Source of the DNA: an uncultured Flavobacteriales bacterium
GTDB lineage: Bacteria; Bacteroidota; Bacteroidia; Flavobacteriales; Weeksellaceae
Length of the DNA stretch: 40,477 bases
Assembly (NCBI GenBank): GCA_937876095.1
Contig: CALFIE010000065.1
Span: 1-40,477, forward strand
Reading direction: 5' to 3'
Shown: positions 22,973 to 31,345 of the stretch, in pieces
How the letters are laid out: every line of letters begins with the position of its first letter
How positions within the stretch are numbered: the stretch's first letter is position 1
Program-made: the position numbers and the translations under genes
The notes under the pieces: model-generated
Database searches by the model: none
The model's input: the letters and a program-made list of their open reading frames with translations, nothing else
What the model was told of the DNA's origin: nothing

Positions 22973-24310
22973 TCATTTCAAGTAAAGTCGCATTCTTGCT
23001 TCATATTCTGGTTTGAGTTTTAGGAATTTCCAGATTTTCTTTTCGTCGGGTTCAGAAATTCGGTAATAGATGATTTTATCTGCAGAATATTTGAAATAGG
23101 GGTGGTTTTTCAGCCAATCTTCGGGTGCATTTACCAGGTTGTATTTAGTAACAGAAGAAGGATTCAAACGTGCAATAGAAACCAGTTTTTGTGCCAAATC
23201 TTTATCAATATCATAGGTTTCTACCACTTGTTCTTTGTTTACAAAACCACCTAATTTTTTCCGAAAACCAATCAACATTCCTGCAGATTTCTCATCGAAA
23301 CCGAATTCCAGCAATTGTTTGTAAGTGATTAGATTGAGGTCTGTTTGCGAAAAATTGGTTTTTGGTTCAAGTTTTTTGTTTTCTACTTTTTGTTCTTCGA
23401 TTTTTGCAATATTTTCGACGTTTATGGTAATATAAGGTTGCAATTCTGCAAATTTTTCGGGAGAAATCATATAACATTTCTGCACATCTTCTATGTTTTT
23501 GAAACGACCTTTCAGAATCTTATCGCGATAATTAAAGATTCCAGTGACTTGTTTTTCAGTGAACCCCAAACTTTTCCATCCTTCTAGATCTAACACATTG
23601 GGATCGAAATTATGGTAAGATATTTTCGGTTTTTCAAAAGAATTTTTGGCATAATTTCTGTAATTTTCGGGTGTTTTTTCTGGTAACAAAAGGTATGGTG
23701 ATAATTTTTGATAATTTTGATCAGAAATAATGAAACATTCTTTGAATTTCTCTTTGCTCACAAAACTCCCACCAAGAAATGCTTTGTATTTTAGAATTGC
23801 ATTGGCTTGATTGTCAGAAAACCCCATTTTTTGCCAATCGTTTGCAGCATAATTATCAGGATTAAATTTGCCTGCAATTACCAGTTCTTTCTTTTCAAAT
23901 TTTCGGTAATCAAATTTTCCAGATTTTGCTTCTGCATTGGTTTCAGGTAATAGAATATAGTCTTTTATTTGCTCGTATTTTTCGGCTGAAATTCCGTAGC
24001 ATTTTTTCAGTTGTTCTTTAGAAGTGAATTTACCACCAACTACTTGTTTGTATTTCAAAATGGTGGAAATATTTTTATCTGAAAATCCTAAATTTTGCCA
24101 TTGTTTTTGGTCTAAATCATTGGGATCGAAATCGGAAAGTAAGAGTGGAATTTCGGTTTTTCCGCCTTCAAATTGAAGGGTTGGGAAATCATTTTTTTGA
24201 TTTTTTTGCTGAAAAAACCATGTCGTTTCTAGCAGTGCAATCAGTGCTCCAAATACTGCTAATCCGATGAATTGTCTTTTTCGAATTTGATACGGAAGTT
24301 TTGATTTCAC
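22973..24310 (-). CDS. Membrane-anchored protein with repeated helix-hairpin-helix modules
   Basis: The 445-aa protein has one N-terminal membrane helix (IGLAVFGALIALLETTWFF, about 15-33). It carries at least four tandem modules of the form FDPN-x-L-x5-W-x-x-L-GF-s-x-x-Q-x-x-x-I-x-x-YK (at about 54, 152, 236 and 320). Each continues GGxFxxKEQLKKCY-x-I. These are ComEA/PilT-type helix-hairpin-helix pairs, which bind DNA non-specifically or act as protein scaffolds. Related flavobacterial proteins are annotated only as HhH proteins. A single anchor with DNA-binding modules outside suggests a role in DNA uptake, like ComEA, but ComEA is far shorter. The final residues GYxx...KPEYEARMRLYLK are another conserved block. 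Confidence 0.75.
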   Translation of the reverse strand: MKSKLPYQIRKRQFIGLAVFGALIALLETTWFFQQKNQKNDFPTLQFEGGKTEIPLLLSDFDPNDLDQKQWQNLGFSDKNISTILKYKQVVGGKFTSKEQLKKCYGISAEKYEQIKDYILLPETNAEAKSGKFDYRKFEKKELVIAGKFNPDNYAANDWQKMGFSDNQANAILKYKAFLGGSFVSKEKFKECFIISDQNYQKLSPYLLLPEKTPENYRNYAKNSFEKPKISYHNFDPNVLDLEGWKSLGFTEKQVTGIFNYRDKILKGRFKNIEDVQKCYMISPEKFAELQPYITINVENIAKIEEQKVENKKLEPKTNFSQTDLNLITYKQLLEFGFDEKSAGMLIGFRKKLGGFVNKEQVVETYDIDKDLAQKLVSIARLNPSSVTKYNLVNAPEDWLKNHPYFKYSADKIIYYRISEPDEKKIWKFLKLKPEYEARMRLYLK

Positions 24311-24413
24311 ACTTTATTTTTTATCAAAAATAAAAATTTTTTGAAAACAATATGTGATAATTCTAAATTTTTAGATAATTTTTTATTGAAATGAGCCTTT
24401 ATTGTGGTAAAAA

Positions 24414-24752
24414 TTACTCTTTTTCTCCCAAAGAATCTTTAAGTTTTAGTAATTCTGCTTTTACAAATTCTAAGCGATCGATCATAGAAACCGTTTCAGA
24501 AATTTTGGAATTGGTGGTCAATGCAATTCTAGCACCATCTAAAGTGTAGCCTTTTTCTTTCACCAAATGATAAATAATTTGCAAATTTTTGACATCTTCT
24601 GGAGTGAAATAGCGGTTCCCTTTTTTGTTTTTTTTTGGTTTAATGATGGGAAATTCCTGCTCCCAATATCTTATAAGAGAGGTGTTTACATTGAATGCTT
24701 TGGAAATTTCACCAATAGAGTAGTATAATTTGTCGGGTAAATTGAGCTTCAT
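24414..24752 (-). CDS. MerR family transcriptional regulator
   Basis: A 112-aa regulator with a winged-helix MerR DNA-binding domain at the N-terminus: KLYYSIGEISKAFNVNTSLI, then RYWEQEFPIIKPKKNKKGNR, YFTPEDVKNL and IIYHLVKEKGYTLDGARIAL. A short C-terminal helix (SMIDRLEFVKAELLKLKDSL) probably dimerises. There is no effector domain or cysteine set for metal sensing. Such short forms are common near rpsA in flavobacteria. I chose the ATG at 24752, not the one at 24788, because a TAnnTTTG element lies between them (24783-24776). A promoter there would make the upstream ATG unusable. Target unknown. Confidence 0.85.
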   Translation of the reverse strand: MKLNLPDKLYYSIGEISKAFNVNTSLIRYWEQEFPIIKPKKNKKGNRYFTPEDVKNLQIIYHLVKEKGYTLDGARIALTTNSKISETVSMIDRLEFVKAELLKLKDSLGEKE

Positions 24753-24775
24753 TTTTTCTTGCCAAAAAAGTGATT

Positions 24776-24783
24776 CAAAGGTA
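24776..24783 (-). promoter_or_regulatory. -7 element for the MerR gene
   Basis: TACCTTTG on the minus strand matches TAnnTTTG. It lies 24 bases before the ATG at 24752 and supports that start. No -33 box is clear. Confidence 0.35.
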
Positions 24784-24853
24784 ATCATTTTTGTTAAAAT
24801 TGTAGATAAAAAAATATACAGAAACAGGATGGTGATTTTTCTACCTTCAATAC

Positions 24854-24884
24854 TTTGCTATTTCAGGAAAAATTACTAATTTTG
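24854..24884 (+). promoter_or_regulatory. rpsA promoter
   Basis: TTTG (24854-24857), 19 bases, then TAATTTTG (24877-24884) match the Bacteroidota -33/-7 boxes exactly. Transcription would begin near 24890, giving a leader of about 115 bases. Confidence 0.7.
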
Positions 24885-25004
24885 CGCCACTTTTTGTGGA
24901 GACAGATTGGCAAAGTAATCTATTAATTTTGAACAACTTCCTACATTTTTTAGCATCCACAAGTTTGCCAAAACTAGAAAATGAGGAATACAAATTATTT
25001 AATT
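24885..25004 (+). promoter_or_regulatory. rpsA 5' leader with two interleaved complementary pairs
   Basis: TTGTGGA (24894-24900) is complementary to TCCACAA (24956-24962), and TTGGCAAA (24907-24914) to TTTGCCAA (24964-24971). The order A-B-A'-B' could form a pseudoknot, though the short connectors make both helices at once doubtful. A local stem CCAC-ttttt-GTGG (24887-24899) competes. S1 controls its own mRNA in other bacteria, so a regulatory leader is plausible. Confidence 0.35.
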
Positions 25005-26789
25005 ATGTCTGAAACGACTGAAAAATCGGTTCTTTTGAACCAAAACGTTGCACCTGAACAATTTGATTGGGATTCTTTTGAATCAGGATTAGATGCAGAT
25101 GCAAGAAAAGAAAAAAGTGATTTAGAGGAAATCTACAAAGGTTCTCTAAACAATTTAGGTGAAAACGATGTCTTAGTTGGTAAAGTGGTACGATTGACAG
25201 ATAAAGAGGCAATTGTAGACATCAACTTCAAATCAGAAGGTGTAATTTCACTTAATGAATTCCGCTACAACCAAGGTTTACAAGTAGGAGACGAAGTTGA
25301 AGTAATGGTTGATAGAAGAGAAGACAAATCAGGTCAATTACTACTTTCTCACAAAAAAGCAAGAACACTTAAAGCTTGGGACAAAGTAAACGAATTGCAC
25401 GAATCAGGAGAAATTGTAAACGGTTTTGTAAAATCTAGAACCAAAGGTGGTATGATCGTAGACGTTCACGGAATTGAAGCGTTCTTACCAGGTTCACAAA
25501 TAGATGTGAAACCAATCAAAGATTACGACCAATTTGTAGGTAAAACTATGGAATTCAAGGTAGTGAAAATCAACCCTGAATTTAAAAACGTAGTAGTTTC
25601 TCACAAAGCTTTGATAGAAGCTGATATAGAAGGTCAAAAGAAAGAGATTATTTCTCAATTAGAAAAAGGTCAGGTTCTAGAAGGAACCGTGAAAAATATT
25701 ACTTCTTATGGTGTATTTATAGATTTAGGTGGAGTAGATGGATTAATCCATATCACCGATTTATCTTGGTCTAGAGTAAACCATCCTTCAGAAATTTTAA
25801 CTGATGGACAAACCGTAAAAGTGGTTATCTTAGATTTCGATGATGAGAAAACTAGAATCCAATTAGGTATGAAGCAATTAGAAGCTCATCCTTGGGACGC
25901 GCTTTCTGCAGACTTAAAAGTTGGTGACAAAGTAAAAGGAAAAGTAGTGGTTCTTGCTGATTATGGCGCATTTGTAGAAGTTGCACCTGGTGTAGAAGGT
26001 TTGATCCACGTTTCTGAAATGTCTTGGAGTACACATCTAAGAAGTGCAGGAGATTTTGTAAAAGTTGGTGATGAAGTTGAAGCTCAAGTTTTAACTCTTG
26101 ACAGAGAAGATCGCAAAATTTCTCTTGGTATGAAACAACTCAACCAAGATCCTTGGACAGATATCGAGAAAAAATATCCAGTTGGTTCTAAACACATAGG
26201 TACAGTAAGAAACTTTACCAATTTCGGTGTATTTTTAGAATTAGAAGAAGGAATCGATGGATTAATTTATATTTCTGACCTTTCTTGGACTAAGAAAATC
26301 AAACATCCATCTGAATTCTGTGCAGTTGGTGATAAATTAGATGTAATTGTATTAGAATTAGATACTAATGCTAGAAGATTATCTCTAGGTCACAAACAGT
26401 TGCAAGAAAATCCTTGGGATAAATTTGAAACTAAATATGCAGAAGGAACTGTACACGCTGGTAAAGCAGTAGATGTTTTCGATAAAGGAGCATCTGTACA
26501 ATTTGAAGATGTAGAAGTAGAAGCTTTTTGCCCATCTAGATTACTAGAAAAAGAAGACGGAACGAAAATTAAAAAAGGGGAAGAAGCTGATTTCAAAGTA
26601 ATTGAGTTCAACAAAGAATTCAAAAGAGTAGTGGTTTCTCACACCGGAATCTTCAGAGAAGAAGAAAAGAAAAATGTAAAAGAAGCAGCTAATAAACCAG
26701 CTGCAGCTTCTTCAGGTGAAGAAAAATCTACACTAGGAGATATAGATGCATTAGCAGAATTGAAGAAAAAAATGGATGCTAGTAATTAA
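25005..26789 (+). CDS. rpsA: 30S ribosomal protein S1
   Basis: S1 holds mRNA on the 30S subunit and helps unfold it. The 594-aa protein has an N-terminal 30S-anchoring segment, then about six S1 (OB-fold) modules. Modules 3-5 are clearest, each with the pattern G-x-V-x-x-x-x-x-Y/F-G-V-F-x-x-L/V...GLIHVSDLSW (VKNITSYGVFIDLGGVDGLI, VVLADYGAFVEVAPGVEGLI, VRNFTNFGVFLELEEGIDGL). A charged C-terminal tail follows. I take the ATG at 25005 (MSETTEKSVLLNQNVAPEQF) as start, since family members begin there; an ATG at 24981 adds eight residues. A strong terminator follows, so rpsA is probably a single-gene transcript. Confidence 0.96.
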   Translation: MSETTEKSVLLNQNVAPEQFDWDSFESGLDADARKEKSDLEEIYKGSLNNLGENDVLVGKVVRLTDKEAIVDINFKSEGVISLNEFRYNQGLQVGDEVEVMVDRREDKSGQLLLSHKKARTLKAWDKVNELHESGEIVNGFVKSRTKGGMIVDVHGIEAFLPGSQIDVKPIKDYDQFVGKTMEFKVVKINPEFKNVVVSHKALIEADIEGQKKEIISQLEKGQVLEGTVKNITSYGVFIDLGGVDGLIHITDLSWSRVNHPSEILTDGQTVKVVILDFDDEKTRIQLGMKQLEAHPWDALSADLKVGDKVKGKVVVLADYGAFVEVAPGVEGLIHVSEMSWSTHLRSAGDFVKVGDEVEAQVLTLDREDRKISLGMKQLNQDPWTDIEKKYPVGSKHIGTVRNFTNFGVFLELEEGIDGLIYISDLSWTKKIKHPSEFCAVGDKLDVIVLELDTNARRLSLGHKQLQENPWDKFETKYAEGTVHAGKAVDVFDKGASVQFEDVEVEAFCPSRLLEKEDGTKIKKGEEADFKVIEFNKEFKRVVVSHTGIFREEEKKNVKEAANKPAAASSGEEKSTLGDIDALAELKKKMDASN

Positions 26790-26809
26790 TTATTTTCTTA
26801 AATAATTTT

Positions 26810-26842
26810 AAACGCCTCAATAATTTGAGGCGTTTTTGTTTT
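26810..26842 (+). terminator. Rho-independent terminator after rpsA
   Basis: AACGCCTCAA (26811-26820) pairs perfectly with TTGAGGCGTT (26825-26834) across TAAT, then a T-rich run. The run contains the TTTG that serves as -33 box of the next gene. Confidence 0.9.
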
Positions 26843-26864
26843 TTTTAAAAAATATGTATATTTG
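26835..26864 (+). promoter_or_regulatory. Promoter of the M36 peptidase gene
   Basis: TTTG (26835-26838), 18 bases, TATATTTG (26857-26864). The -33 box sits inside the T-tract of the rpsA terminator. The leader would be about 15 bases. Confidence 0.6.
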
Positions 26865-26884
26865 GGCATCAATATATTTAATAA

Positions 26885-29485
26885 ATGAAAAATAAAAATT
26901 TACCTTTGTTAATCGGGGTTTTTGCATTATTTGGTTCTGCACAATTTTATTCGCAGGATAGTAAAAATATCATCAATGATTATTTTTATTCACAAAAAAG
27001 AGCAGAATTCTTGAAATCAGATCTTATTAATTTTGAAATTAATAGTACAGATGCATCATCTTCACTAAAAGGAGATGTAGTTAAAATTCAACAAACTTAC
27101 AACGGAATTCCTGTTTATGGATCAGTTGGTACTGCTCTTATAAAAAATGGAAAAATCACCTATTTTACAGATAATTTTACCAAAAATTATAATCTTGCAG
27201 ATGCTAAAAATGCACAATTATCTAAAAATGTAGCTTATAATAAGATTATTTCTTCTTTTGGATTGACCAATGAAACAAGCTATCCGATTTTAGATTTTAA
27301 CCAACCTGAAACTGAAAATACTTTGGTTGCAAAACAACGCTTGGTTTATGTGAAAAACAATGCTAACCTAAGTTTGGCCTATGAATTTATTCTTCCTGAA
27401 CAAAAATCTGCACACTATTGGAATGTTTTAGTAGATGCAAATTCTGGTGAAATTATCAAGAAATATGATTTAAATGTTGCTTGTAATTTTGTTCCAGACG
27501 CTTATTCTCACGAGTCAAAAGTGGCAATTAATCCATTAAGTACAGAAAATTTGTTAAAGAATAGTAATGATCAGAAAACGACTTCATCAGCTTTTCTTGC
27601 TCCTGATAATGCAAGTTATAATGTTTTCCAGTTTCCTATTGAAGCTCCATCTTTTGGTTCAAGATCATTAGTAAGTAATCCTTGGATTCTTGCATCTTCA
27701 CCAGAAGGATGGCATTCTGATGGTACCACGCATTATACAATTACCAGAGGAAACAATGTATATGCTTATGAAGACAGAGATGCTAATAATATTGCAGGAA
27801 CAGGAAGTTCACCAGATGGTGGAGCAAGTAGACTGTTTGATTATTCTTACAGCCCTAATTTAACCCCTATCAATAGTTTATCTGCAGCAACAACTAACTT
27901 ATTTTATGTTAGCAATAAGGTTCATGATATTTTCTATAAATTAGGATTTAATGCAGCAGCAAGAAATTTTCAACAAAATAATTTTGGTTTAGGAGGAAAT
28001 GGTAGTGATTATGTAATTGCAGAATCACAAGATAGAAGTTCTTTTAATAATGCAAACTTTGCTACACCATCTGATGGAAGTAAACCAAGAATGCAAATGT
28101 ATTTGTGGTCAGGATCTAATCAAGTATTATTTTATAATGCACCATCAGATGCGGTTTCTAGAACACCAGCTGGAGCTACTGCAGAATTTGGTGCACAATT
28201 AGATGATGTTGGTGTAACAGGAGATGTTGTACTTTCACCTGTATTGCAAGCTTGTACTGATTTACCAGCTGGTTCATTGACTGGCAAAATAGGTTTGGTA
28301 GAAAGAGGAACTTGTGCCTTTACTGTAAAAGTAAAAAATGCACAAACAGCAGGAGCAAAAGCAGTTATTATTTATAATAATGTAGGTGGTGCTGTAGGTG
28401 GTGGTATGGCAGGTACAGATGCTACAATCACCATTCCTTCAATTTTAATAGAAAATGCAGAAGGTGAATATATAAAAACAAAACTTGCAGCATCTACAAC
28501 AGTAAATGCTACACTTAAATTAGATATCAAACATGATGGTAGTTTTGACAACGGGATTATAACTCATGAATATGGTCACGGAATTTCGAATCGTAATACA
28601 GGAGATGGATATTCTTGTCTATATTATCCTAATTCTTATGAACAAATGGGTGAAGGTTGGTCAGATTTCTTTGCTTTGATGGTTACAAATCAACCAGGAG
28701 ATAATGCTGGTATTGCAAGAGGAATGGGTACCTATGTAATAGGTCAAGGTACAACAGGTGGAGGAATTCGACCTGCAAAATATACTCCAGATATGACTAT
28801 TAATACATATACTTACGGTAAAACGAATGGTATGGAATATAATAATGGTTCAGCTATGGTTCCTCATGTACACTCAATCGGTTTTGTTTGGGCAACCATT
28901 CTTTGGGATTTACATTGGAAATATGTAGAAAAATATGGTTATTCATCTGATGTTACGAGCAATGCAACAAATGGTAGCACTAGAGTATTACAATTGGTTA
29001 TAGATGCTTTGAAATTGCAAGAGTGTAGTCCTGATTTTACCACAGGTAGAGATGCAATATTAGCTGCTGAAATGGCTACAACAGGAGGAGAAGATAGATG
29101 TATGATTTGGAGAACTTTTGCCAAAAGAGGAGTAGGTTTAAATGCGAGTCCAGGTTCTAAAACTGATATCAATGATCAAGTTGAGGATTTTAGTGTACCA
29201 TCTGATTGTCTATTGGGAACTAATGAAACTACTGTAAACGATGGAGTTTCTATCTATCCAAATCCAGCTAAAAACGAATTTTTCATAAAATTACCAAGCA
29301 ATACTTTAGGTAAATTAAAAGTTGAAATTTTTGATGGTTCTGGTAGATTGGTTTATACACAAGATAGAATTTCACCAGATGCTAGTAAATCAATCTCTAC
29401 ACAAAGCCTCGAAAATGGTGTATATGTAGTGAAAGTAACTGGTCTTGGAATTGAAAAAAGTTCTAAATTAATGATCAAAAAATAA
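26885..29485 (+). CDS. Secreted M36 (fungalysin-type) metallopeptidase with PA domain and T9SS tail
   Basis: An extracellular zinc protease of 866 aa. In order: signal peptide (about 1-22, ends AQFYS), fungalysin/thermolysin propeptide (about 25-195), and the catalytic domain with HEYGH at 561-565 and the third zinc ligand Glu590 in GEGWSD. A protease-associated (PA) domain is inserted at about 445-545 (LTGKIGLVERGTCAFTVKV, then AGAKAVIIYNN). The final 80 residues form a type A T9SS sorting domain (VSIYPNPAKNEFFIKLP to ENGVYVVKVTG and LMIKK). Such proteins cross the outer membrane by the gliding-linked type IX system and feed on protein or modify the surface. No T9SS gene is in the window. 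Promoter and terminator flank it, so it is monocistronic. Confidence 0.94.
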   Translation: MKNKNLPLLIGVFALFGSAQFYSQDSKNIINDYFYSQKRAEFLKSDLINFEINSTDASSSLKGDVVKIQQTYNGIPVYGSVGTALIKNGKITYFTDNFTKNYNLADAKNAQLSKNVAYNKIISSFGLTNETSYPILDFNQPETENTLVAKQRLVYVKNNANLSLAYEFILPEQKSAHYWNVLVDANSGEIIKKYDLNVACNFVPDAYSHESKVAINPLSTENLLKNSNDQKTTSSAFLAPDNASYNVFQFPIEAPSFGSRSLVSNPWILASSPEGWHSDGTTHYTITRGNNVYAYEDRDANNIAGTGSSPDGGASRLFDYSYSPNLTPINSLSAATTNLFYVSNKVHDIFYKLGFNAAARNFQQNNFGLGGNGSDYVIAESQDRSSFNNANFATPSDGSKPRMQMYLWSGSNQVLFYNAPSDAVSRTPAGATAEFGAQLDDVGVTGDVVLSPVLQACTDLPAGSLTGKIGLVERGTCAFTVKVKNAQTAGAKAVIIYNNVGGAVGGGMAGTDATITIPSILIENAEGEYIKTKLAASTTVNATLKLDIKHDGSFDNGIITHEYGHGISNRNTGDGYSCLYYPNSYEQMGEGWSDFFALMVTNQPGDNAGIARGMGTYVIGQGTTGGGIRPAKYTPDMTINTYTYGKTNGMEYNNGSAMVPHVHSIGFVWATILWDLHWKYVEKYGYSSDVTSNATNGSTRVLQLVIDALKLQECSPDFTTGRDAILAAEMATTGGEDRCMIWRTFAKRGVGLNASPGSKTDINDQVEDFSVPSDCLLGTNETTVNDGVSIYPNPAKNEFFIKLPSNTLGKLKVEIFDGSGRLVYTQDRISPDASKSISTQSLENGVYVVKVTGLGIEKSSKLMIKK

Positions 29486-29502
29486 ATTTTTAATAATTTT
29501 AG

Positions 29503-29540
29503 AAAAAACCGTTTCTTTGTTGAAACGGTTTTTTTTTGTC
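29503..29540 (+). terminator. Rho-independent terminator after the M36 gene
   Basis: AAAAAACCGTTTC (29503-29515) pairs with GAAACGGTTTTTT (29522-29534) across 6 bases, followed by more T. Confidence 0.9.
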
Positions 29541-29560
29541 TGATTGAGTAATTTTAAGAA

Positions 29561-30129
29561 ATGAATAAGTTAAATTTTATGTTAAGTAGTAATGATGTAA
29601 TTACTAATTCATTTAAGAAATTGAGAATTTTTGAGTTTTCAGATGCAGCTAATTATGTGCAAAATTTATCATACAAAAGAAATCAAGATAAAGAAAATCC
29701 AATCGTTGTACTGGTAGAAAACGGAGGAACTTGCAGTACTAAACACGCATTACTAAAGAGATTAGCAACAGAAAATTCGAAGGATGATTTGTCATTAATG
29801 ATTGGTGTATTTTCTATGAACGAAGAAAATACCCCAAAAATTAGCCCAATTTTGAGGAAATTTGGTATTGCAGAAATTCCAGAAGCACATTGTTACCTAA
29901 AATATAATGAGGAATATCTGGATTTTACCAGGAAAAATAGCAAGTCTAATGATTTTAGCCTTATTTGATTTCAGAAATTACCATAGAAGCAGAGCAAACC
30001 ATTAATTATAAAATAGAACATCATCAAAAATTTCTCAAGGATTACCTTTTACAACAGACAGAAATTCCATATAATTTAGAGCAGTTTTGGGAAATTCGGG
30101 AATTAGCGATTGATATGCTTCAAAAATAA
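29561..30129 (+). pseudogene. Transglutaminase-like family protein, broken by one frameshift
   Basis: The first frame gives 135 aa (29561-29968) with a likely papain/transglutaminase triad: Cys58 in ENGGTCSTKHALLKRLA, His110 in IPEAHCYLKY and Asp121 in YLDFT. After the TGA, the minus-one frame stays open and clearly coding to 30129. It reads LISEITIEAEQTINYKIEHH, then QKFLKDYLLQQTEIPYNLEQ, then FWEIRELAIDMLQK. Flavobacterial proteins I recall of this type are about 190 aa and contain this second part, so the gene is one unit split near 29945-29968. A one-base loss, sequencing error or programmed slippage (an A/T run ATTTTAG lies there) could each explain it. If real, the product is truncated after the active-site residues. 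Function of the family is unknown. Confidence 0.65.
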
Positions 30130-30150
30130 TTGCTCAGATTTTGGAATACA

Positions 30151-30182
30151 TTTGCTAATATTAATAAAATTTATTATTTTTG
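30151..30182 (+). promoter_or_regulatory. rplS promoter
   Basis: TTTG (30151-30154), 20 bases, TATTTTTG (30175-30182) match the -33/-7 boxes. A leader of about 65 bases results. Confidence 0.6.
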
Positions 30183-30251
30183 CAACCTGTTAATCAACCT
30201 CTGACGAAAGGCGTGAATGTTGTTTAGCTACGAACCAATTTTTTTATTAAA
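30183..30251 (+). promoter_or_regulatory. rplS 5' leader with possible hairpin
   Basis: This is GC-richer than the surrounding intergenic DNA. CAAC (about 30195) can pair with GTTG (about 30219), with an inner ACG...CGT stem. Leaders of ribosomal protein genes often bind the protein for feedback control; whether this one does is not shown. Confidence 0.3.
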
Positions 30252-30605
30252 ATGGATTTATTAAAGTACGTACAAGACAAGTACATTGCAAAAAAAGAAT
30301 TCCCAGAATTCAAAGCAGGTGATAGCATCACTGTGTATTACGAAATCAAAGAGGGGGCAAAAACAAGAACCCAGTTTTTTAAAGGAACCGTAATTCAACT
30401 TCGCGGAACTGGAGCTACCAAAACATTTACCATCAGAAAAATGAGTGGTGATATAGGAGTAGAAAGAGTATTCCCAATTAATTTACCAGCACTTCAAAAA
30501 ATTGAAGTAGATAGAAGAGGTAAAGTAAGAAGATCAAGAATCTATTACTTCAGAAATCTAAGAGGTAAAAAAGCGAGAATAAAAGACGCTGCTTACAAGA
30601 AATAA
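30252..30605 (+). CDS. rplS: 50S ribosomal protein L19
   Basis: L19 sits at the 30S-50S interface of the ribosome. The 117-aa length is typical. The family pattern is complete: FKAGDSITVYYEIKEGAKTR, then TQFFKGTVIQLRGTGATKTF, then TIRKMSGDIGVERVFPINLP and a basic tail with VDRRGKVRRSRIYYFRNLRG and KKARIKDAAYKK. Here rplS has its own promoter and terminator and is not followed by trmD/rimM as in many other bacteria, which agrees with gene order in flavobacteria. Confidence 0.97.
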   Translation: MDLLKYVQDKYIAKKEFPEFKAGDSITVYYEIKEGAKTRTQFFKGTVIQLRGTGATKTFTIRKMSGDIGVERVFPINLPALQKIEVDRRGKVRRSRIYYFRNLRGKKARIKDAAYKK

Positions 30606-30622
30606 ATTTCAGACAAATTCAT

Positions 30623-30658
30623 AAAAATCTTCTACTGTTAAGTAGAAGATTTTTTTTG
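30623..30658. terminator. Terminator between rplS and the convergent XRE gene
   Basis: AATCTTCTACT (30626-30636) pairs perfectly with AGTAGAAGATT (30641-30651) across GTTA, flanked by A-run and T-run, so it can stop transcription from both sides. Confidence 0.88.
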
Positions 30659-30661
30659 GAA

Positions 30662-31189
30662 TTAAGGTTCAAAACTTTCAAATTTTCCGTTTTCAAAGAA
30701 TAAAACAATCCTTTTTATTTTATTACCCTGATTATCAGTATTTTGTAAATTTTTCACAATCTCGGTATTCTCTAATCGCTGAGAATCGCTTATTTTTTCA
30801 GGAATTGTATTTGGTTTAGGAATATTAGATTCTCGAACCGTTTCTTTTTGCACCTTATCTTCAGATTCCGTAATACCAAAATTGTCATCATCTAATAATG
30901 AAAATAAATCGGGTATTGAAGTTGTTGTTTTTATTTCTTTAGAAATTTCAAAAGGGGAAGATTGTACTTCGTTAGATATTAACATTTCACCATTTCCTTC
31001 AATCAACCAATTCCATTGCAATTCGGGAAAACGATTTTTAATTTTTATTAAAAAATCTAGGGAAGGTTTATTCCTACCAGAAGTGATGTGTGAAATGTTA
31101 GAACGTTGCACATCTATTTCATCGGCAAATTCAGATGCTGAAAGTTGAGAATATTCAATAATTTTTGAAATTCGATCGTTGAGATTCAT
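30662..31189 (-). CDS. XRE-family HTH transcriptional regulator
   Basis: The 175-aa protein has an N-terminal Cro/C1-type helix-turn-helix (5-60): RISKIIEYSQLSASEFADEI, then DVQRSNISHITSGRNKPSLD, then FLIKIKNRFPELQWNWLIEG and NGEML. The middle (65-155) is low-complexity and polar without a peptidase fold, so it is not an S24/LexA-type cleavable repressor. A short conserved tail (IKRIVLFFENGKFESFEP) is shared with flavobacterial relatives. Directly upstream lie several TTAC-N4-GTAA palindromes, and another is in front of terC. The natural inference is autoregulation plus control of terC. The signal sensed is unknown. It converges with rplS and is transcribed in the same direction as terC, which lies upstream. 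Confidence 0.85.
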   Translation of the reverse strand: MNLNDRISKIIEYSQLSASEFADEIDVQRSNISHITSGRNKPSLDFLIKIKNRFPELQWNWLIEGNGEMLISNEVQSSPFEISKEIKTTTSIPDLFSLLDDDNFGITESEDKVQKETVRESNIPKPNTIPEKISDSQRLENTEIVKNLQNTDNQGNKIKRIVLFFENGKFESFEP

Positions 31190-31230
31190 AATTGTTACTT
31201 CAATTTACAAATACAAATGTAAATAAATAA

Positions 31231-31246
31231 ATTTACATAAGTAAAT
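31231..31246. promoter_or_regulatory. Candidate operator 1, ATTTAC-ATAA-GTAAAT
   Basis: Perfect 6-bp-arm palindrome with a 4-base spacer, 42 bases upstream of the XRE start. A weaker relative, ATAC-AAAT-GTAA (31211-31222), lies between. That relative contains TACATTTG on the minus strand (31221-31214), a match to the -7 promoter box. Confidence 0.55.
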
Positions 31247-31278
31247 ACAAAAGTAAACAAATCTACAAAATTAATCAA

Positions 31279-31290
31279 TTACAATTGTAA
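31279..31290. promoter_or_regulatory. Candidate operator 2, TTAC-AATT-GTAA
   Basis: Perfect palindrome in the XRE upstream region, same half-site and spacing as operators 1, 3 and 4. Confidence 0.5.
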
Positions 31291-31327
31291 ACAGATGTCA
31301 AAAAAACCATGAATAAAGAATTGTATT

Positions 31328-31345
31328 AAATTACAAATGTAATTT
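31328..31345. promoter_or_regulatory. Candidate operator 3, AAATTAC-AAAT-GTAATTT
   Basis: The longest arms of the set (7 bp each side). Its right edge overlaps the terC stop codon (31344-31346), so it lies at the terC-XRE boundary. Confidence 0.55.
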
